A stretch of DNA of 27,289 nt, taken from the NCBI GenBank assembly GCA_036258055.1, contig DATAEK010000156.1, forward strand, positions 1 through 27,289, read 5' to 3'. Every line of letters begins with the position of its first letter. Position 1 is the stretch's first letter. Both the position numbers and the translations under genes were made by a program. Under the pieces are notes generated by a model. That model did not search any database. It saw only the letters and a list, made by a program, of their open reading frames with translations, and had not been told where the DNA came from. Below are positions 8,907 through 16,447 of this stretch, in pieces. The stretch is from DATAEK01 sp036258055. GTDB lineage: Bacteria; Acidobacteriota; Vicinamibacteria; Vicinamibacterales; 2-12-FULL-66-21.

Positions 8907-8910
8907 AGGC

Positions 8911-9930
8911 TCAGGATCGCGGGATCTCCGCTTCGACCGGCATGCCCGGCTTGAGCACGCCCTGGCGGTTGTCCGAAGTCACTTTGATGCGGTAGACCAG
9001 CTTCGATCGTTCGTCCGCCGTCTGCACGTTACGCGGCGTGAACTCCGCCTTCGGCGAGATGAACGTGATCGTGCCTTCCAGCCGCTGGCCGGCGTCGGTC
9101 ACGAGCGGGAGCGTCTGACCGAGCCGGAGCTGAGGGACGATCGGCTCGTCCACATACACGTTCGCCCATGCGTGGTCGAGATCGGTCACGACGACGATCG
9201 CGGTGCGCGGCGCAATCACCTCGCCGGCGTCCACGAGCTTCGAGGTCACGATGCCGCCGACGGGCGACTTGAGCTCGGCGTCACCGAGCGCCTTGTGAAG
9301 GGCGGCGATCTGCGCGTCAGTCGCCGACACGCGGGCGCGCGCGGCCGCAATTTCCTCTGGTCTCGCACCGGACCGGAGCCGTGCCACGTTTTCCCGCGCC
9401 GCTTGCGCGCGATCGCGCGCCGCCTGCACGTGCGCCGCCGCGACGTCCCGCCGCGTCGCCGCATCGTCGCGCTGCTTGCGCGACCCCGCGTTCGATTTGA
9501 GGAGCGCATCGAAGCGCTCGAGATCCGCAGTCGCGCTCTGAAGCTCCGCATCCGCCGCGCGGACATCCGCCTCGGCAGACTGTGCCTGTGCACCCGCCTG
9601 CCGGATGTCTTCCTGCCGCGATCCGGCCTGCAGCAGCCGAAGCTGCGCGACCGCCTGATCGCGCTCGGCTTCGGCCCGTCGGATCGACAGCTCGGTATCC
9701 GCGGTATCGAGCCGGGCGATGAGGTCGCCGACGTTCACGCGGTCTCCTTCGGCCACCTTCAGTTCGACGACCCGCCCTCCGACCTCGGGCGCGAGCCGGA
9801 CCTCGGTCGCCTCGATGTATCCCGACGCGCGAATCGGGCCGTTCGCCGACCGGTTCCTGCAGCCGGGCGCCACGGTGATCGCGAGGAGGGCGATCGCCGC
9901 GGTCAGGATGCCTGCACGGTTCTTCCGCAT
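8911..9930 (-). CDS. HlyD-family periplasmic membrane fusion protein (YbhG-like)
   Basis: A 339-residue adaptor. The N-terminus is a hydrophobic export signal ending in VAPGC at Cys24, a poor but possible lipobox. A split biotinyl-lipoyl domain follows (SGYIEATEVRLAPEVGGRV and, after the hairpin, DAELKSPVGGIVTSK). The middle is a long Ala/Arg/Glu/Gln-rich coiled-coil hairpin at about 80-210, and the C-terminal barrel contains FISPKAEFTPRNVQTADERS, wording typical of YbhG/YhiI proteins. It joins the inner-membrane transporter to the TolC-type channel. The ATG at 9930 shares one base with the tetR stop; a GTG one codon earlier (9933) is equally possible. An AAGGA lies eight bases upstream of the ATG. 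Confidence 0.88.
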   Translation of the reverse strand: MRKNRAGILTAAIALLAITVAPGCRNRSANGPIRASGYIEATEVRLAPEVGGRVVELKVAEGDRVNVGDLIARLDTADTELSIRRAEAERDQAVAQLRLLQAGSRQEDIRQAGAQAQSAEADVRAADAELQSATADLERFDALLKSNAGSRKQRDDAATRRDVAAAHVQAARDRAQAARENVARLRSGARPEEIAAARARVSATDAQIAALHKALGDAELKSPVGGIVTSKLVDAGEVIAPRTAIVVVTDLDHAWANVYVDEPIVPQLRLGQTLPLVTDAGQRLEGTITFISPKAEFTPRNVQTADERSKLVYRIKVTSDNRQGVLKPGMPVEAEIPRS

Positions 9931-10589
9931 CACACGCGTCCTTCGAGAATGGCGAGCGCCACGCGCTGCACATGCGCGATGGCCTCGTCCGCCTTGATGT
10001 TCCCGACGCCTCGGAGCTGGCCCGCGCGCCCGATACGGGCGCGCAGCGGCTGGCTGGCAAAAAAGAGCAGGAGGGGCCCGACGATTCCCGCGTGCAGCAG
10101 CATCGGATTGACCGTCTGAAACCGCCCGCGCCGCACACCGTCGTCAACGATTGCCACCAGCTTTTGCAGGATGCCCGCCACTTCGTGGAGGATGGCGGGA
10201 TCGACGTGGGCGCCCCCCTCGGCGATCTCGCGGAACCAGATCGGCGGGAAATGCGGCCGCGCTTCCGCCTCGGCGGCGATGGCGGCGACGAACTGGTGGA
10301 TCTTCTCCTCGGGTGTGGTCGTCGAGCCGGCAACCTCGCCGACGCGCACGGCGATGGCGTGGAACATGTCGCCGAGCACGGCGCGATACAGCGCGGCCTT
10401 GCTGCGGAAGTGGTAGTAGATCATCGCCTTGTTGAGGCGGGCGGTCGCGGCGATGCGGTCGACGCTCGCCCCGGCGAAGCCCCGCGCCGCGAACTCGCGG
10501 GCGGCGGCGGCGAAGATGCGGTCGCGCGATCCGTCGGCCGCGCCCCGGCGCGGCTGCCCGGGCACCGGCCCGCGGCGTCCCGACCGCAT
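9930..10589 (-). CDS. TetR-family transcriptional regulator (CecR/YbiH-type position)
   Basis: A 219-residue repressor, first gene of the efflux operon. The helix-turn-helix lies at about 22-70: SRDRIFAAAAREFAARGFAG, then VDRIAATARLNKAMIYYHF, the TetR recognition helix. The C-terminal ligand domain is helical with a hydrophobic stretch (LHAGIVGPLLLFFASQP). I chose the ATG at 10589; the in-frame ATG at 10613 would make the operator code for MNLTNQLV, which is unlikely. Its gene starts two bases after the putative operator and overlaps or abuts the fusion-protein gene, so autoregulation of the entire efflux operon and induction by a transported compound is the expected scheme. Confidence 0.88.
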   Translation of the reverse strand: MRSGRRGPVPGQPRRGAADGSRDRIFAAAAREFAARGFAGASVDRIAATARLNKAMIYYHFRSKAALYRAVLGDMFHAIAVRVGEVAGSTTTPEEKIHQFVAAIAAEAEARPHFPPIWFREIAEGGAHVDPAILHEVAGILQKLVAIVDDGVRRGRFQTVNPMLLHAGIVGPLLLFFASQPLRARIGRAGQLRGVGNIKADEAIAHVQRVALAILEGRV

Positions 10590-10590
10590 G

Positions 10591-10650
10591 ACTAACTGGT
10601 TAGTTAAATTCACTAACTGGATATTTAATACCGGGCGCCGGCAATGTCAA
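10591..10650 (-). promoter_or_regulatory. Promoter and TetR operator of the efflux operon
   Basis: On the minus strand a perfect -35 TTGACA (10650-10645) is followed after 16 bases by TTAAAT (10628-10623). Directly downstream, plus-strand ACTAAC-TG-GTTAGT (10591-10604) is a 6-bp inverted repeat with a two-base centre. A further copy of ACTAACTGG lies at 10612-10620, 21 bp (two helical turns) from the first. The AT-rich block stands out from its GC-rich surroundings. Its place between the -10 and the tetR start makes it a strong candidate for repressor binding. Confidence 0.75.
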
Positions 10651-10672
10651 GAGACGACGGGCCACGGGCGAG

Positions 10673-10729
10673 GCTCGGCGCTCGGCGTTCGCAAAGGCGG
10701 GGCTCGGCGCACGGCGTTCGGCGTTCGGT
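10673..10729 (+). repeat. Heptamer array, GCTCGGC/GTTCGGC type
   Basis: Reads GCTCGGC, GCTCGGC, GTTCGCA..., GCTCGGC, GCACGGC, GTTCGGC, GTTCGGT: imperfect 7-bp words with one interruption. It lies in the 345-base gap 10590-10934 between the efflux operon promoter and the response-regulator gene. That gap holds no credible gene. Confidence 0.7.
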
Positions 10730-10788
10730 GGTCGCGCTGGACTGCCGGTGAACTGGAAACAGGCGTGGTATCAGCAGCGCCTGCGGCC

Positions 10789-10864
10789 ACAGCCGAGCGC
10801 GAAGGCGCGAGGCTGTAGCGAGCGACAGCCTTGAGCCGTTGCGACGCGCGGCTGCGCGACGCAA
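10789..10864. repeat. Cluster of competing hairpins
   Basis: ACAGCC (10789-10794), GGCTGT (10811-10816) and ACAGCC (10825-10830) can pair in two exclusive ways. The upstream pairing is reinforced by GCGC-GAAG-GCGC. A third hairpin follows at 10839-10864, with arms of 11 bases (TTGCGACGCGC) and one mismatch. The block resembles a small REP-like cluster. It lies downstream of the response-regulator gene on the minus strand. No function is known. Confidence 0.5.
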
Positions 10865-10865
10865 C

Positions 10866-10891
10866 AGCGGCGGGGCTGGGGCCCCGCCGCT
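10866..10891 (-). terminator. Candidate terminator of the LiaF/kinase/regulator operon
   Basis: A perfect 11-bp stem (AGCGGCGGGGC) with a TGGG loop, starting 44 bases after the response-regulator stop on the minus strand. No T-run follows, so intrinsic termination is uncertain; it may instead protect the 3' end. Confidence 0.5.
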
Positions 10892-10934
10892 CTAGACAAA
10901 GTGGGGCCGCGCGAGCCCTGAGAAATGCCGAGCC

Positions 10935-11699
10935 CTACAGCAGCTTCGACAACCGGGCGTAGCCCGCCCGGCTCACCGGCAGCCGGCGGCCGTCCTGCAG
11001 AATCGCGACGCGGCTGTCCTTCGCATACAGCTCGACGCGCGCCAGGCGATCGATGTTGAGGAGATACGACCGGTGGATCCGCACGAACCGATTCGGGTCG
11101 AGCGACGTCTCGACGGCGGCCAGCGTCTGATCCTTGAGGTGCTGCTTCCCTTCCGCTTTGAAGCAGACGTAGTCGTCCTGCGCTTCGACGTAGTCGATGC
11201 GATCGACCGGGATGACGTGGACCTGGGCGCCGTCCCGGATCAGCACCCGCTCGAGCGGCGCCTGCTTCGGCCGTGCGTCTGCCGCCAGCGCGGCGACATC
11301 GAGCGGCTCGGGATTTCCCTGCGCCTTCGCGTGCACCCGCTCGCGCGCTCTCGACAACGCTTCGGCGAAGCGATCCTCGCTGAACGGCTTGAGCAGGTAG
11401 TCCACCGCGTGGACTTCGAACGCGCGCAGCGCGTACTGATCGAACGCGGTCGTGAAGACGACCGGAACCTCACGGCCGATCAGCTCGAGCACCTCGAAGC
11501 CGCTCAGCTTCGGCATCTGGACGTCGAGGAACAGCAGATCGGGCGCGAGCTCGGTCACGACCTTGACCGCCTCGAACCCGTTTCCGCACTCCCCCACCAC
11601 CTCGACGTCCGGATGCTTGCCGAGAAACTCCCGCACGATCGCGCGCGCCAGCGGCTCGTCGTCGACGATCACCACGCGTAGTGAATCCGATGGCGTCAT
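10935..11699 (-). CDS. LytTR-family response regulator
   Basis: A 254-residue regulator: receiver domain at about 7-120 with acidic pocket Asp13/Asp14 (VDDE), phospho-acceptor Asp59 (FLDVQMP), conserved Thr in FTTAFD and Lys104 in YLLKPF. A linker leads to a LytTR DNA-binding domain at about 150-254, with EAQDDYVCF, the RIHRSYLLNI core and the final LPVSR.GYARL. The ATG at 11699 overlaps the kinase stop by four bases. It is the output of the cognate kinase encoded directly upstream. LytTR proteins bind pairs of direct repeats about 21 bp apart, and such a pair exists in front of this operon (13917-13947), suggesting autoregulation. Confidence 0.92.
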   Translation of the reverse strand: MTPSDSLRVVIVDDEPLARAIVREFLGKHPDVEVVGECGNGFEAVKVVTELAPDLLFLDVQMPKLSGFEVLELIGREVPVVFTTAFDQYALRAFEVHAVDYLLKPFSEDRFAEALSRARERVHAKAQGNPEPLDVAALAADARPKQAPLERVLIRDGAQVHVIPVDRIDYVEAQDDYVCFKAEGKQHLKDQTLAAVETSLDPNRFVRIHRSYLLNIDRLARVELYAKDSRVAILQDGRRLPVSRAGYARLSKLL

Positions 11700-12760
11700 G
11701 TGGACTCCGTAGTCGCGGGGAGCGAGAGCTCGACCCGCCACACCCCCGACTGCTCCGACGCGTCGACGCGGGCCTCGCCGCCGTAGGACGCGGTGAGACG
11801 GGCGCGGACGTTCGCCAGGCCCATACCCGTGCCCCGGCTGCGCGGGCGATCGCGGTCGGCGGGATTCTCGATCGCGATCGTGAGCCGGCCGGGGGTCCGC
11901 GAGGCTCGAACCGTCACGGTACCACCTTCGAGGACGTGCGCCACACCGTGCGTTACGGCGTTTTCCACCAACGGCTGCAGGATGAGCGGCGGCACGAAAC
12001 ACGCCCCGGCGCCGTCCTCGGCCTTGATGTCGCCGGCCAACCGCTCGCCGAACCGCACCCGCTCGACCGCCAGGAACCGCTCGATGAGCCCCAGCTCCCG
12101 ATCAAGCGTAATCCGATCCTGTGCGCCGAGCACCAGGCTCTCGCGAAGAAAGTCGGCCAGCAGCAGGCACATGCGCCGCGCCGCCGACGGGTCCGACCCC
12201 GTCAGTGCGCTGATCGAGTGCAGGCTGTTGAACAGAAAGTGCGGATCGATCTGCGCCCGGAGGAGCCGCAGCTCGGCCTCGCGCGCGAGGACCTGTCCGC
12301 GCAGCGCTCGACGCTCCGCTTCGCGCGACTGCTCGAACGCCGCTAGAAGATAGCTGACGGCCAACGACAGCAGGTAGAGAAGGAAGCCGAACCCCAGGAC
12401 GAGGGTGTAGACGCCGGCCGTCCCGCGTGGTGGATAGGTGAGCCAGCCGTGGCGCACGAGGATCTGCATCCAGACCCGTGCGGCGACGAGCCAGACCGAG
12501 CTCGAGATGATTGACGCCGTCAGTGCCGTGAAGACGATGCGCGGCGCGCCGGTGGCAGCGAGCGGCATGCTCCACGACACGTACCACGCCGACAGGCAGA
12601 CGAACGCGTAGGCGAGCGCAAGCGGCAGCGCCACGAGCGACGCCTGCTGCCAGCCGAACCCGACTTGCGTGACGAGCAGCTCGGCCAGCAGGACGCCGAC
12701 AAAGATCCAGAATCCCAAGTAGAGCGCGAGGCGGCCGCCCCGCGCCAGGATCGGATGCAT
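11696..12760 (-). CDS. LytS/AlgZ-type sensor histidine kinase
   Basis: A 354-residue membrane kinase. Four or so membrane spans occupy residues 1-140 (for example LYLGFWIFVGVLLAELLVTQ and LVLGFGFLLYLLSLAVSYLL). They are followed by a short coiled coil and the His-kinase domain with phospho-acceptor His174 in AQIDPHFLFNSLHSI. The ATP-binding part has the N-box PLVENAVTHGV near 260 and the G-box GTGMGLANVRARL. There is no extracellular sensor domain, so it probably reads membrane state or the adjacent LiaF-like proteins. It starts six bases after the LiaF-like gene and overlaps the regulator gene. The pairing resembles LiaF-LiaS-LiaR cell-envelope stress control, although LiaS/LiaR are a different kinase/regulator family. 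Confidence 0.92.
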   Translation of the reverse strand: MHPILARGGRLALYLGFWIFVGVLLAELLVTQVGFGWQQASLVALPLALAYAFVCLSAWYVSWSMPLAATGAPRIVFTALTASIISSSVWLVAARVWMQILVRHGWLTYPPRGTAGVYTLVLGFGFLLYLLSLAVSYLLAAFEQSREAERRALRGQVLAREAELRLLRAQIDPHFLFNSLHSISALTGSDPSAARRMCLLLADFLRESLVLGAQDRITLDRELGLIERFLAVERVRFGERLAGDIKAEDGAGACFVPPLILQPLVENAVTHGVAHVLEGGTVTVRASRTPGRLTIAIENPADRDRPRSRGTGMGLANVRARLTASYGGEARVDASEQSGVWRVELSLPATTEST

Positions 12761-12766
12761 GGGCGA

Positions 12767-13483
12767 TCAGTTCTTGATTTCGACGCCGCCCATGATCGCA
12801 AAGCCGCGCAGCAGCAGGCGGTGCGCGCTGGCCCCTTGCGGTGGACGCGTCTTGTCTTCGACGCCGCCGAGCAGCGGCGTGACGCGGCTCTCGACCGACC
12901 AGTCTTCCGGTACTTTCAACTCGATCCCGCCCCACATCGCGAAGATGTCGATGATCGCTTCGCCGTTGATCGCCGCCTGCCGCAGATCGATTTCGCAGCC
13001 GCCGAGGATCGCGGTCAGGTCGCCACCTCGAAACTCCCGCGAGTTGCTGCCGCGGCTGACGCCGCCGAGGATCGCCATCCCGCTGATCGTCGAGGTGCTG
13101 TCGCTGATCGCGGCCGGGCGCCGTCGGCCGCTGACACCCTGCCAGACGAGATACGCGCCGAAGATCACCAGGAGCATCGGCCACATGTCCTGGAAGCTGA
13201 TACGAATCACCGCCAGTTGCTCGAGCAGGAGCCACATGCCCGCCAGCGTGAAGACGAGGCCGCCGAACGCGCTCCCCACACCCTCACGCGACTGCCAGAG
13301 CTTCAACAGTCCGATCGCGACCAGGGCGATGGGCCAGTACCGCAGGTAGTCGTCGGCGTGGGCGAGCCCCAGATTGTCCAGCGTGAACAGCAACCCGGCC
13401 GCGATGATGAAGAGCCCCATCAGGAGCTGCGGCGTCATCCGCGTCCGGTGCGTCTCACGCGTGTTCGAGGTCACATCCACCAT
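12767..13483 (-). CDS. LiaF-like membrane protein
   Basis: A 238-residue protein with four membrane spans in residues 15-120 (for example LLMGLFIIAAGLLFTLDNLGL and MWPMLLVIFGAYLVW). A C-terminal LiaF/YvqF-type domain follows, built of repeats around AILGGV, TAILGGCEIDL, FAMWGGIELKVP, TPLLGGVED and FAIMGGVEIKN. In Firmicutes LiaF inhibits its cognate kinase; a similar role towards the kinase encoded next door is inference. The ATG at 13483 comes one base after the stop of the preceding gene; the frame is open further upstream, but only across that gene. Confidence 0.85.
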   Translation of the reverse strand: MVDVTSNTRETHRTRMTPQLLMGLFIIAAGLLFTLDNLGLAHADDYLRYWPIALVAIGLLKLWQSREGVGSAFGGLVFTLAGMWLLLEQLAVIRISFQDMWPMLLVIFGAYLVWQGVSGRRRPAAISDSTSTISGMAILGGVSRGSNSREFRGGDLTAILGGCEIDLRQAAINGEAIIDIFAMWGGIELKVPEDWSVESRVTPLLGGVEDKTRPPQGASAHRLLLRGFAIMGGVEIKN

Positions 13484-13484
13484 G

Positions 13485-13874
13485 TCACCGCTCCTGCCGA
13501 TGGGTACGAGGCCGGGGTTCATCGAGCGCGCGCCAGACGATGCCAACCCCGGCACCGATCACGAGCAGCGGCCACGATGTGCCGTAGTTCAGTCCGAAGA
13601 GGTGGAACTCGTTGATGAGCCCCCAGAGTCCAACGTAGACCAGCCAGAGGCCGGACCGCATGTTGCGCCGGGCGCCGCAGGCCGCACTGCCGTCCGCGAG
13701 ACGCGCGATGCCGATCACGATCAGGATCAGGATCAGCGGCCAGAAGTGTCCGGAGAGCCGCACATCCCAGTCGAGCCGATCCACCAGCAGCGACAGCCCG
13801 ACGATCATCACGATGACACCTGCGATTACCTTGCCCGTCCCGGGCTGAGGCTGACGCGCAGCCTGTGTCTCCAT
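13485..13874 (-). CDS. Small membrane protein, LiaF N-terminal type (DUF5668-like)
   Basis: A 129-residue protein with about four hydrophobic segments: VIAGVIVMIVGLSLLVDRL, HFWPLILILIVIGIARL, WLVYVGLWGLINEFHL and WPLLVIGAGVGIVW. It matches the four-span half of LiaF-type proteins, without the C-terminal repeat domain. It is the first gene of the LiaF/kinase/regulator operon. The ATG at 13874 is preceded by TATCGT six bases upstream, so its mRNA may be leaderless. The next gene begins one base after its stop. It is probably a sensor partner or a membrane scaffold of the kinase. Confidence 0.78.
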   Translation of the reverse strand: METQAARQPQPGTGKVIAGVIVMIVGLSLLVDRLDWDVRLSGHFWPLILILIVIGIARLADGSAACGARRNMRSGLWLVYVGLWGLINEFHLFGLNYGTSWPLLVIGAGVGIVWRALDEPRPRTHRQER

Positions 13875-13880
13875 GCCTCG

Positions 13881-13886
13881 ACGATA
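13881..13886 (-). promoter_or_regulatory. -10-like element, leaderless layout, LiaF/kinase operon
   Basis: On the minus strand TATCGT is followed by CGAGGC and the ATG at 13874: six bases, the same spacing as at 37-49 and at both sides of 22293-22299. The CGAGGC could also serve as a poor ribosome binding site, so this example is weaker. Confidence 0.4.
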
Positions 13887-13915
13887 CGCCGGGAGGGCTT
13901 GTGCACGCGCGGGGT

Positions 13916-13947
13916 TTCCGGTGAACACCGGAATCCGTCCGGTGAAC
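13916..13947. promoter_or_regulatory. Candidate LytTR operator, palindrome plus direct repeat
   Basis: TTCCGGTG-AA-CACCGGAA (13916-13933) is an inverted repeat with 8-bp arms. TCCGGTGAAC occurs at 13917-13926 and again at 13938-13947, exactly 21 bp apart. LytTR regulators typically bind two direct repeats with that period. It lies between the LiaF/kinase/regulator operon and pepP, upstream of both. Binding is inference. Confidence 0.5.
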
Positions 13948-13999
13948 GGCGGCAGTCTCGTATCGGGCCCTTCGCGAAGAACCGGGCCGGGTGTCCTGC

Positions 14000-14005
14000 T
14001 ACAAT
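14000..14005 (+). promoter_or_regulatory. pepP: -10 element of pepP
   Basis: TGCTACAAT (extended -10; TACAAT at 14000-14005) ends eight bases before the ATG at 14014, predicting a transcript with a leader of about two bases. The sequence TACAATCCCG is shared with the promoter at 37-46. Confidence 0.5.
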
Positions 14006-14013
14006 CCCGGCTC

Positions 14014-15486
14014 ATGCGTCACCTTCGCACAATTGCACTGCTCGGTCTGGTCTGGACCCTCGTTCCACCCGCCGTCAACGCAGGGCCACTGCAAGAGGAT
14101 CTCAAAGCCCGTCGCAGCCGCGCGATGGAGCGCCTTGGACCTGACACGATGGCGATCTTCTGGAGCGCACCGACGCGCCGCTATTCGCTCGACGTGGACT
14201 ACGAATACCGTCAGGACAGCAACCTGCTGTACCTGACCGGCATCGATCAGGAAGAAACCATCCTGGTGCTCATGCCGGGGAACGAGACGCGACGTGAAAT
14301 CCTCTTCATCCGCGACGCCGATCCGCGTCGCGAGCACTGGAACGGCCACAGCCTCACCGCCGGAGAAGCGACCGCGCAGAGCGGCATCGCGACCGTCATG
14401 AGCACCACGCTCTTCGAACCCTTCATCGCGGCGATGCTGTCGAGCCGCCCGATGGGCGCGGCCCCGACGGAGTACGCGAAGTTTTTCGACGCGATCGCGG
14501 CCGCGCGGGCGAAGGTCGCCGTGCCGCTCGAACCGCAAGTGGATCTGTCCACGCCACCCGGCGCCGCCAACCAGTTCGCGGCCAAGCTGCGCGAGCGCTT
14601 CTTCGGCTTCAGCCTGCTCGATGCGACGCCCGTCGTGACGGATCTTCGTCAGATCAAGACCGCCTACGAACAGGACGTCATGCGCAAGAGCCTTTTGATC
14701 TCGAGCGAGGCGCACCGGGCCGGAATGAAGGCGGCCGCCCCCGGCAAGTACGAGTACGAAGTCGAGGCGGCGATCGAGAACGTCTACCTGCGCAGCGGCG
14801 CCATGAGTTGGGGTTACCCGTCGATCGTCGGCTCCGGGCCGAACGCCACGATCCTCCACTACGAGAAGTCGAGCCGCCGCATGGAGCCAGGCGATCTTCT
14901 CCTCGTCGACGCCGCGGCCAACTATCACGGCTACACCGGTGACATCACGCGGACCTATCCGATCGACGGAACCTTCACCCGAACCCAGCGCGACATCTAC
15001 GAGATCGTTCTCGCGGCGCAGGACGCGGGTATGGCCGCCGCAAAGACGGGCAACAACGTCAGCGCGATTCAGGCCGCGTGCGACGATGTGCTGCGGGCGG
15101 GACTCGTGCGGCTGGGCCTCGTCACCGATCCGAAGGGGCAGCAGTTCAAGATCTGGTCGACCCATGGTGTGTCGCACTGGCTCGGCATGGACGTGCATGA
15201 CGTGGGACGTCAGCGTCAACTCGCGCCCGGGATGGCGTTCGTCATCGAACCCGGTATCTACATCCGCGAGGCGGCGCTCGAGAATCTGCCCAGGACGCCC
15301 GAGAATACGGCGTTCATCGACAAGGTGCGGCCAATGGTGGAGAAGTACAAGAACATCGGAGTCCGCATCGAGGACTCGTTCCTGCTGACCGAGACCGGCC
15401 TCGAGCGGCTGTCGTCAACGGTCCCGCGGACGATCGAAGAGATCGAGGGGTTCCTGAAGCCGGGCACGAGCACTGCGCGGAAGTGA
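14014..15486 (+). CDS. pepP: Secreted Xaa-Pro aminopeptidase (M24B)
   Basis: A 490-residue metallopeptidase that removes an N-terminal residue before proline. A signal peptide (RTIALLGLVWTLVPPAVNA) sends it to the periplasm or outside, unlike cytosolic E. coli PepP. The N-terminal AMP_N domain (RRSRAMERLGPDTMAIFW, YEYRQDSNLLYLTGI) is followed by the pita-bread catalytic domain. All five dinuclear metal ligands are present: Asp299, Asp310 (GDITR), His388 (VSHWLG), Glu412 (IEPGIYI) and Glu453 (RIEDSF); His395 matches the catalytic His of DVHDVG. I preferred the ATG at 14014 because it directly begins the signal peptide and follows a -10 element. The gene is divergent from the LiaF/kinase operon and possibly shares its operator. 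Confidence 0.93.
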   Translation: MRHLRTIALLGLVWTLVPPAVNAGPLQEDLKARRSRAMERLGPDTMAIFWSAPTRRYSLDVDYEYRQDSNLLYLTGIDQEETILVLMPGNETRREILFIRDADPRREHWNGHSLTAGEATAQSGIATVMSTTLFEPFIAAMLSSRPMGAAPTEYAKFFDAIAAARAKVAVPLEPQVDLSTPPGAANQFAAKLRERFFGFSLLDATPVVTDLRQIKTAYEQDVMRKSLLISSEAHRAGMKAAAPGKYEYEVEAAIENVYLRSGAMSWGYPSIVGSGPNATILHYEKSSRRMEPGDLLLVDAAANYHGYTGDITRTYPIDGTFTRTQRDIYEIVLAAQDAGMAAAKTGNNVSAIQAACDDVLRAGLVRLGLVTDPKGQQFKIWSTHGVSHWLGMDVHDVGRQRQLAPGMAFVIEPGIYIREAALENLPRTPENTAFIDKVRPMVEKYKNIGVRIEDSFLLTETGLERLSSTVPRTIEEIEGFLKPGTSTARK

Positions 15487-15510
15487 GAGAAGGCGGCTGC
15501 GGCCCGGCGA

Positions 15511-16059
15511 CTACTTGTCCTCGAGGCCAGCGGCGCGACGAGCTCGGCGCAGCGCATCCAGTGCGTCCTGCACCTCCTTCCGCGCCGCTTCCTTGGCGCG
15601 CGAGTCCTTCGCGTCGTCGTACTTGTGGATGGCTGCCTGAAGCGCCCACTGCAGCGCAAACGACGTGGCGGCGACGACCATGCCCTGCTTATTGCTGAAG
15701 GCGGCCATCCCCTGCACGTCCTTCGGCGTGACCATGCTCAGGAACTCCTGGTGTGTCATGCCGCCGTACGGCACCGGACCCTTCAAGAAGTCCTTGCCGA
15801 GGATGTCTTCGATGGTGGGTTTTTCGCCAAAGATTTCGACGCGGAAGACCTGGCGGCCATCGTTCAGGCGGATTGCCTGAGGCTTGGAAAGGCCTTTCTG
15901 GATCCGAGCAAGAGACACCGGCAGGTCGTCCGGATCGAGAGGCGCCTGGGCGGTGGCGGTCTGTTTCCTGGACGGATCGTCCACGGCAGTGCTCGACGGC
16001 GGCTGCTGCTGCGAGCCAGCAACAAGGGCGCTCAGCAGAATCACCAGAGAAAGGCTCAT
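15511..16059 (-). CDS. Secreted protein of unknown function
   Basis: A 182-residue protein that I do not recognise. A signal peptide (SLVILLSALVAGS) is followed by a Gln/Ser/Pro-rich linker, then PVSLARIQKGLSKPQAI and RQVFRVEIFGEKPTIEDILG. The end is a charged helix (SRAKEAARKEVQDALDALRRARRAAG). The segment around GMTHQEFLSMVTPKDV is uncharged and compact. The ATG at 16059, with AGGT five bases upstream, gives a clean signal peptide; the frame stays open to 16254 but that part is unlike protein. It is convergent with pepP, 24 bases apart, with no obvious terminator between. Confidence 0.65.
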   Translation of the reverse strand: MSLSLVILLSALVAGSQQQPPSSTAVDDPSRKQTATAQAPLDPDDLPVSLARIQKGLSKPQAIRLNDGRQVFRVEIFGEKPTIEDILGKDFLKGPVPYGGMTHQEFLSMVTPKDVQGMAAFSNKQGMVVAATSFALQWALQAAIHKYDDAKDSRAKEAARKEVQDALDALRRARRAAGLEDK

Positions 16060-16263
16060 TCGACCTAAGTTTGGACGACGACCACGTCGATCCGGCTTCA
16101 AGATCGGTGCCCTTGTCCACGCTTGGGACGGCTGCTGTTCGCAACTGAACAGCCGCTGAATGCACCGCAACGACTTCAACGCCTCTAAGTCGCTGACTAA
16201 TAAGACGCACGCTGGAGCCGTTCGGGCGGCACGGCGTTGGCTCGGTAGCCTCACCAGCGTTAG

Positions 16264-16447
16264 ATGTCCGACTTACACTACGCGATCCGCTGGATGCTGC
16301 GAAACTCAGGCGTCTCGCTGCTCGCCTGCTTGTCACTGGCCATAGGCATCGGGGCCAACACAGCGATCTACAGCGTCATCGACGCGGTACTGCTCAGGGC
16401 CCCGCGGGATGACGGTCGATCCAACCGTCGCGCTACGATCGGAGTAG
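16264..16447 (+). pseudogene. Collapsed ADOP permease: N- and C-terminal ends joined
   Basis: The first ~46 codons (MSDLHYAIRWMLRNSG..., then LSLAIGIGANTAIYSVIDAV) match the N-terminus of the intact ADOP permease that follows (VLTLALGIGANTAIFSVVNAL). The match stops at about 16400. In another frame 16415-16447 encode VDPTVALRSE plus stop, the standard ADOP C-terminus (compare VDPMVALRRE at the end of the next gene). About 740 internal codons are missing and the frame is shifted at the joint, so no working protein can be made. A frame stays open to 16494 but its tail is not meaningful. Confidence 0.8.

Noticed and set aside
13872..14013. Upstream in-frame extension of pepP to 13873
   Set aside because: It would bury the signal peptide and run through the promoter and operator region; ATG 14014 fits signal peptide and -10 element.
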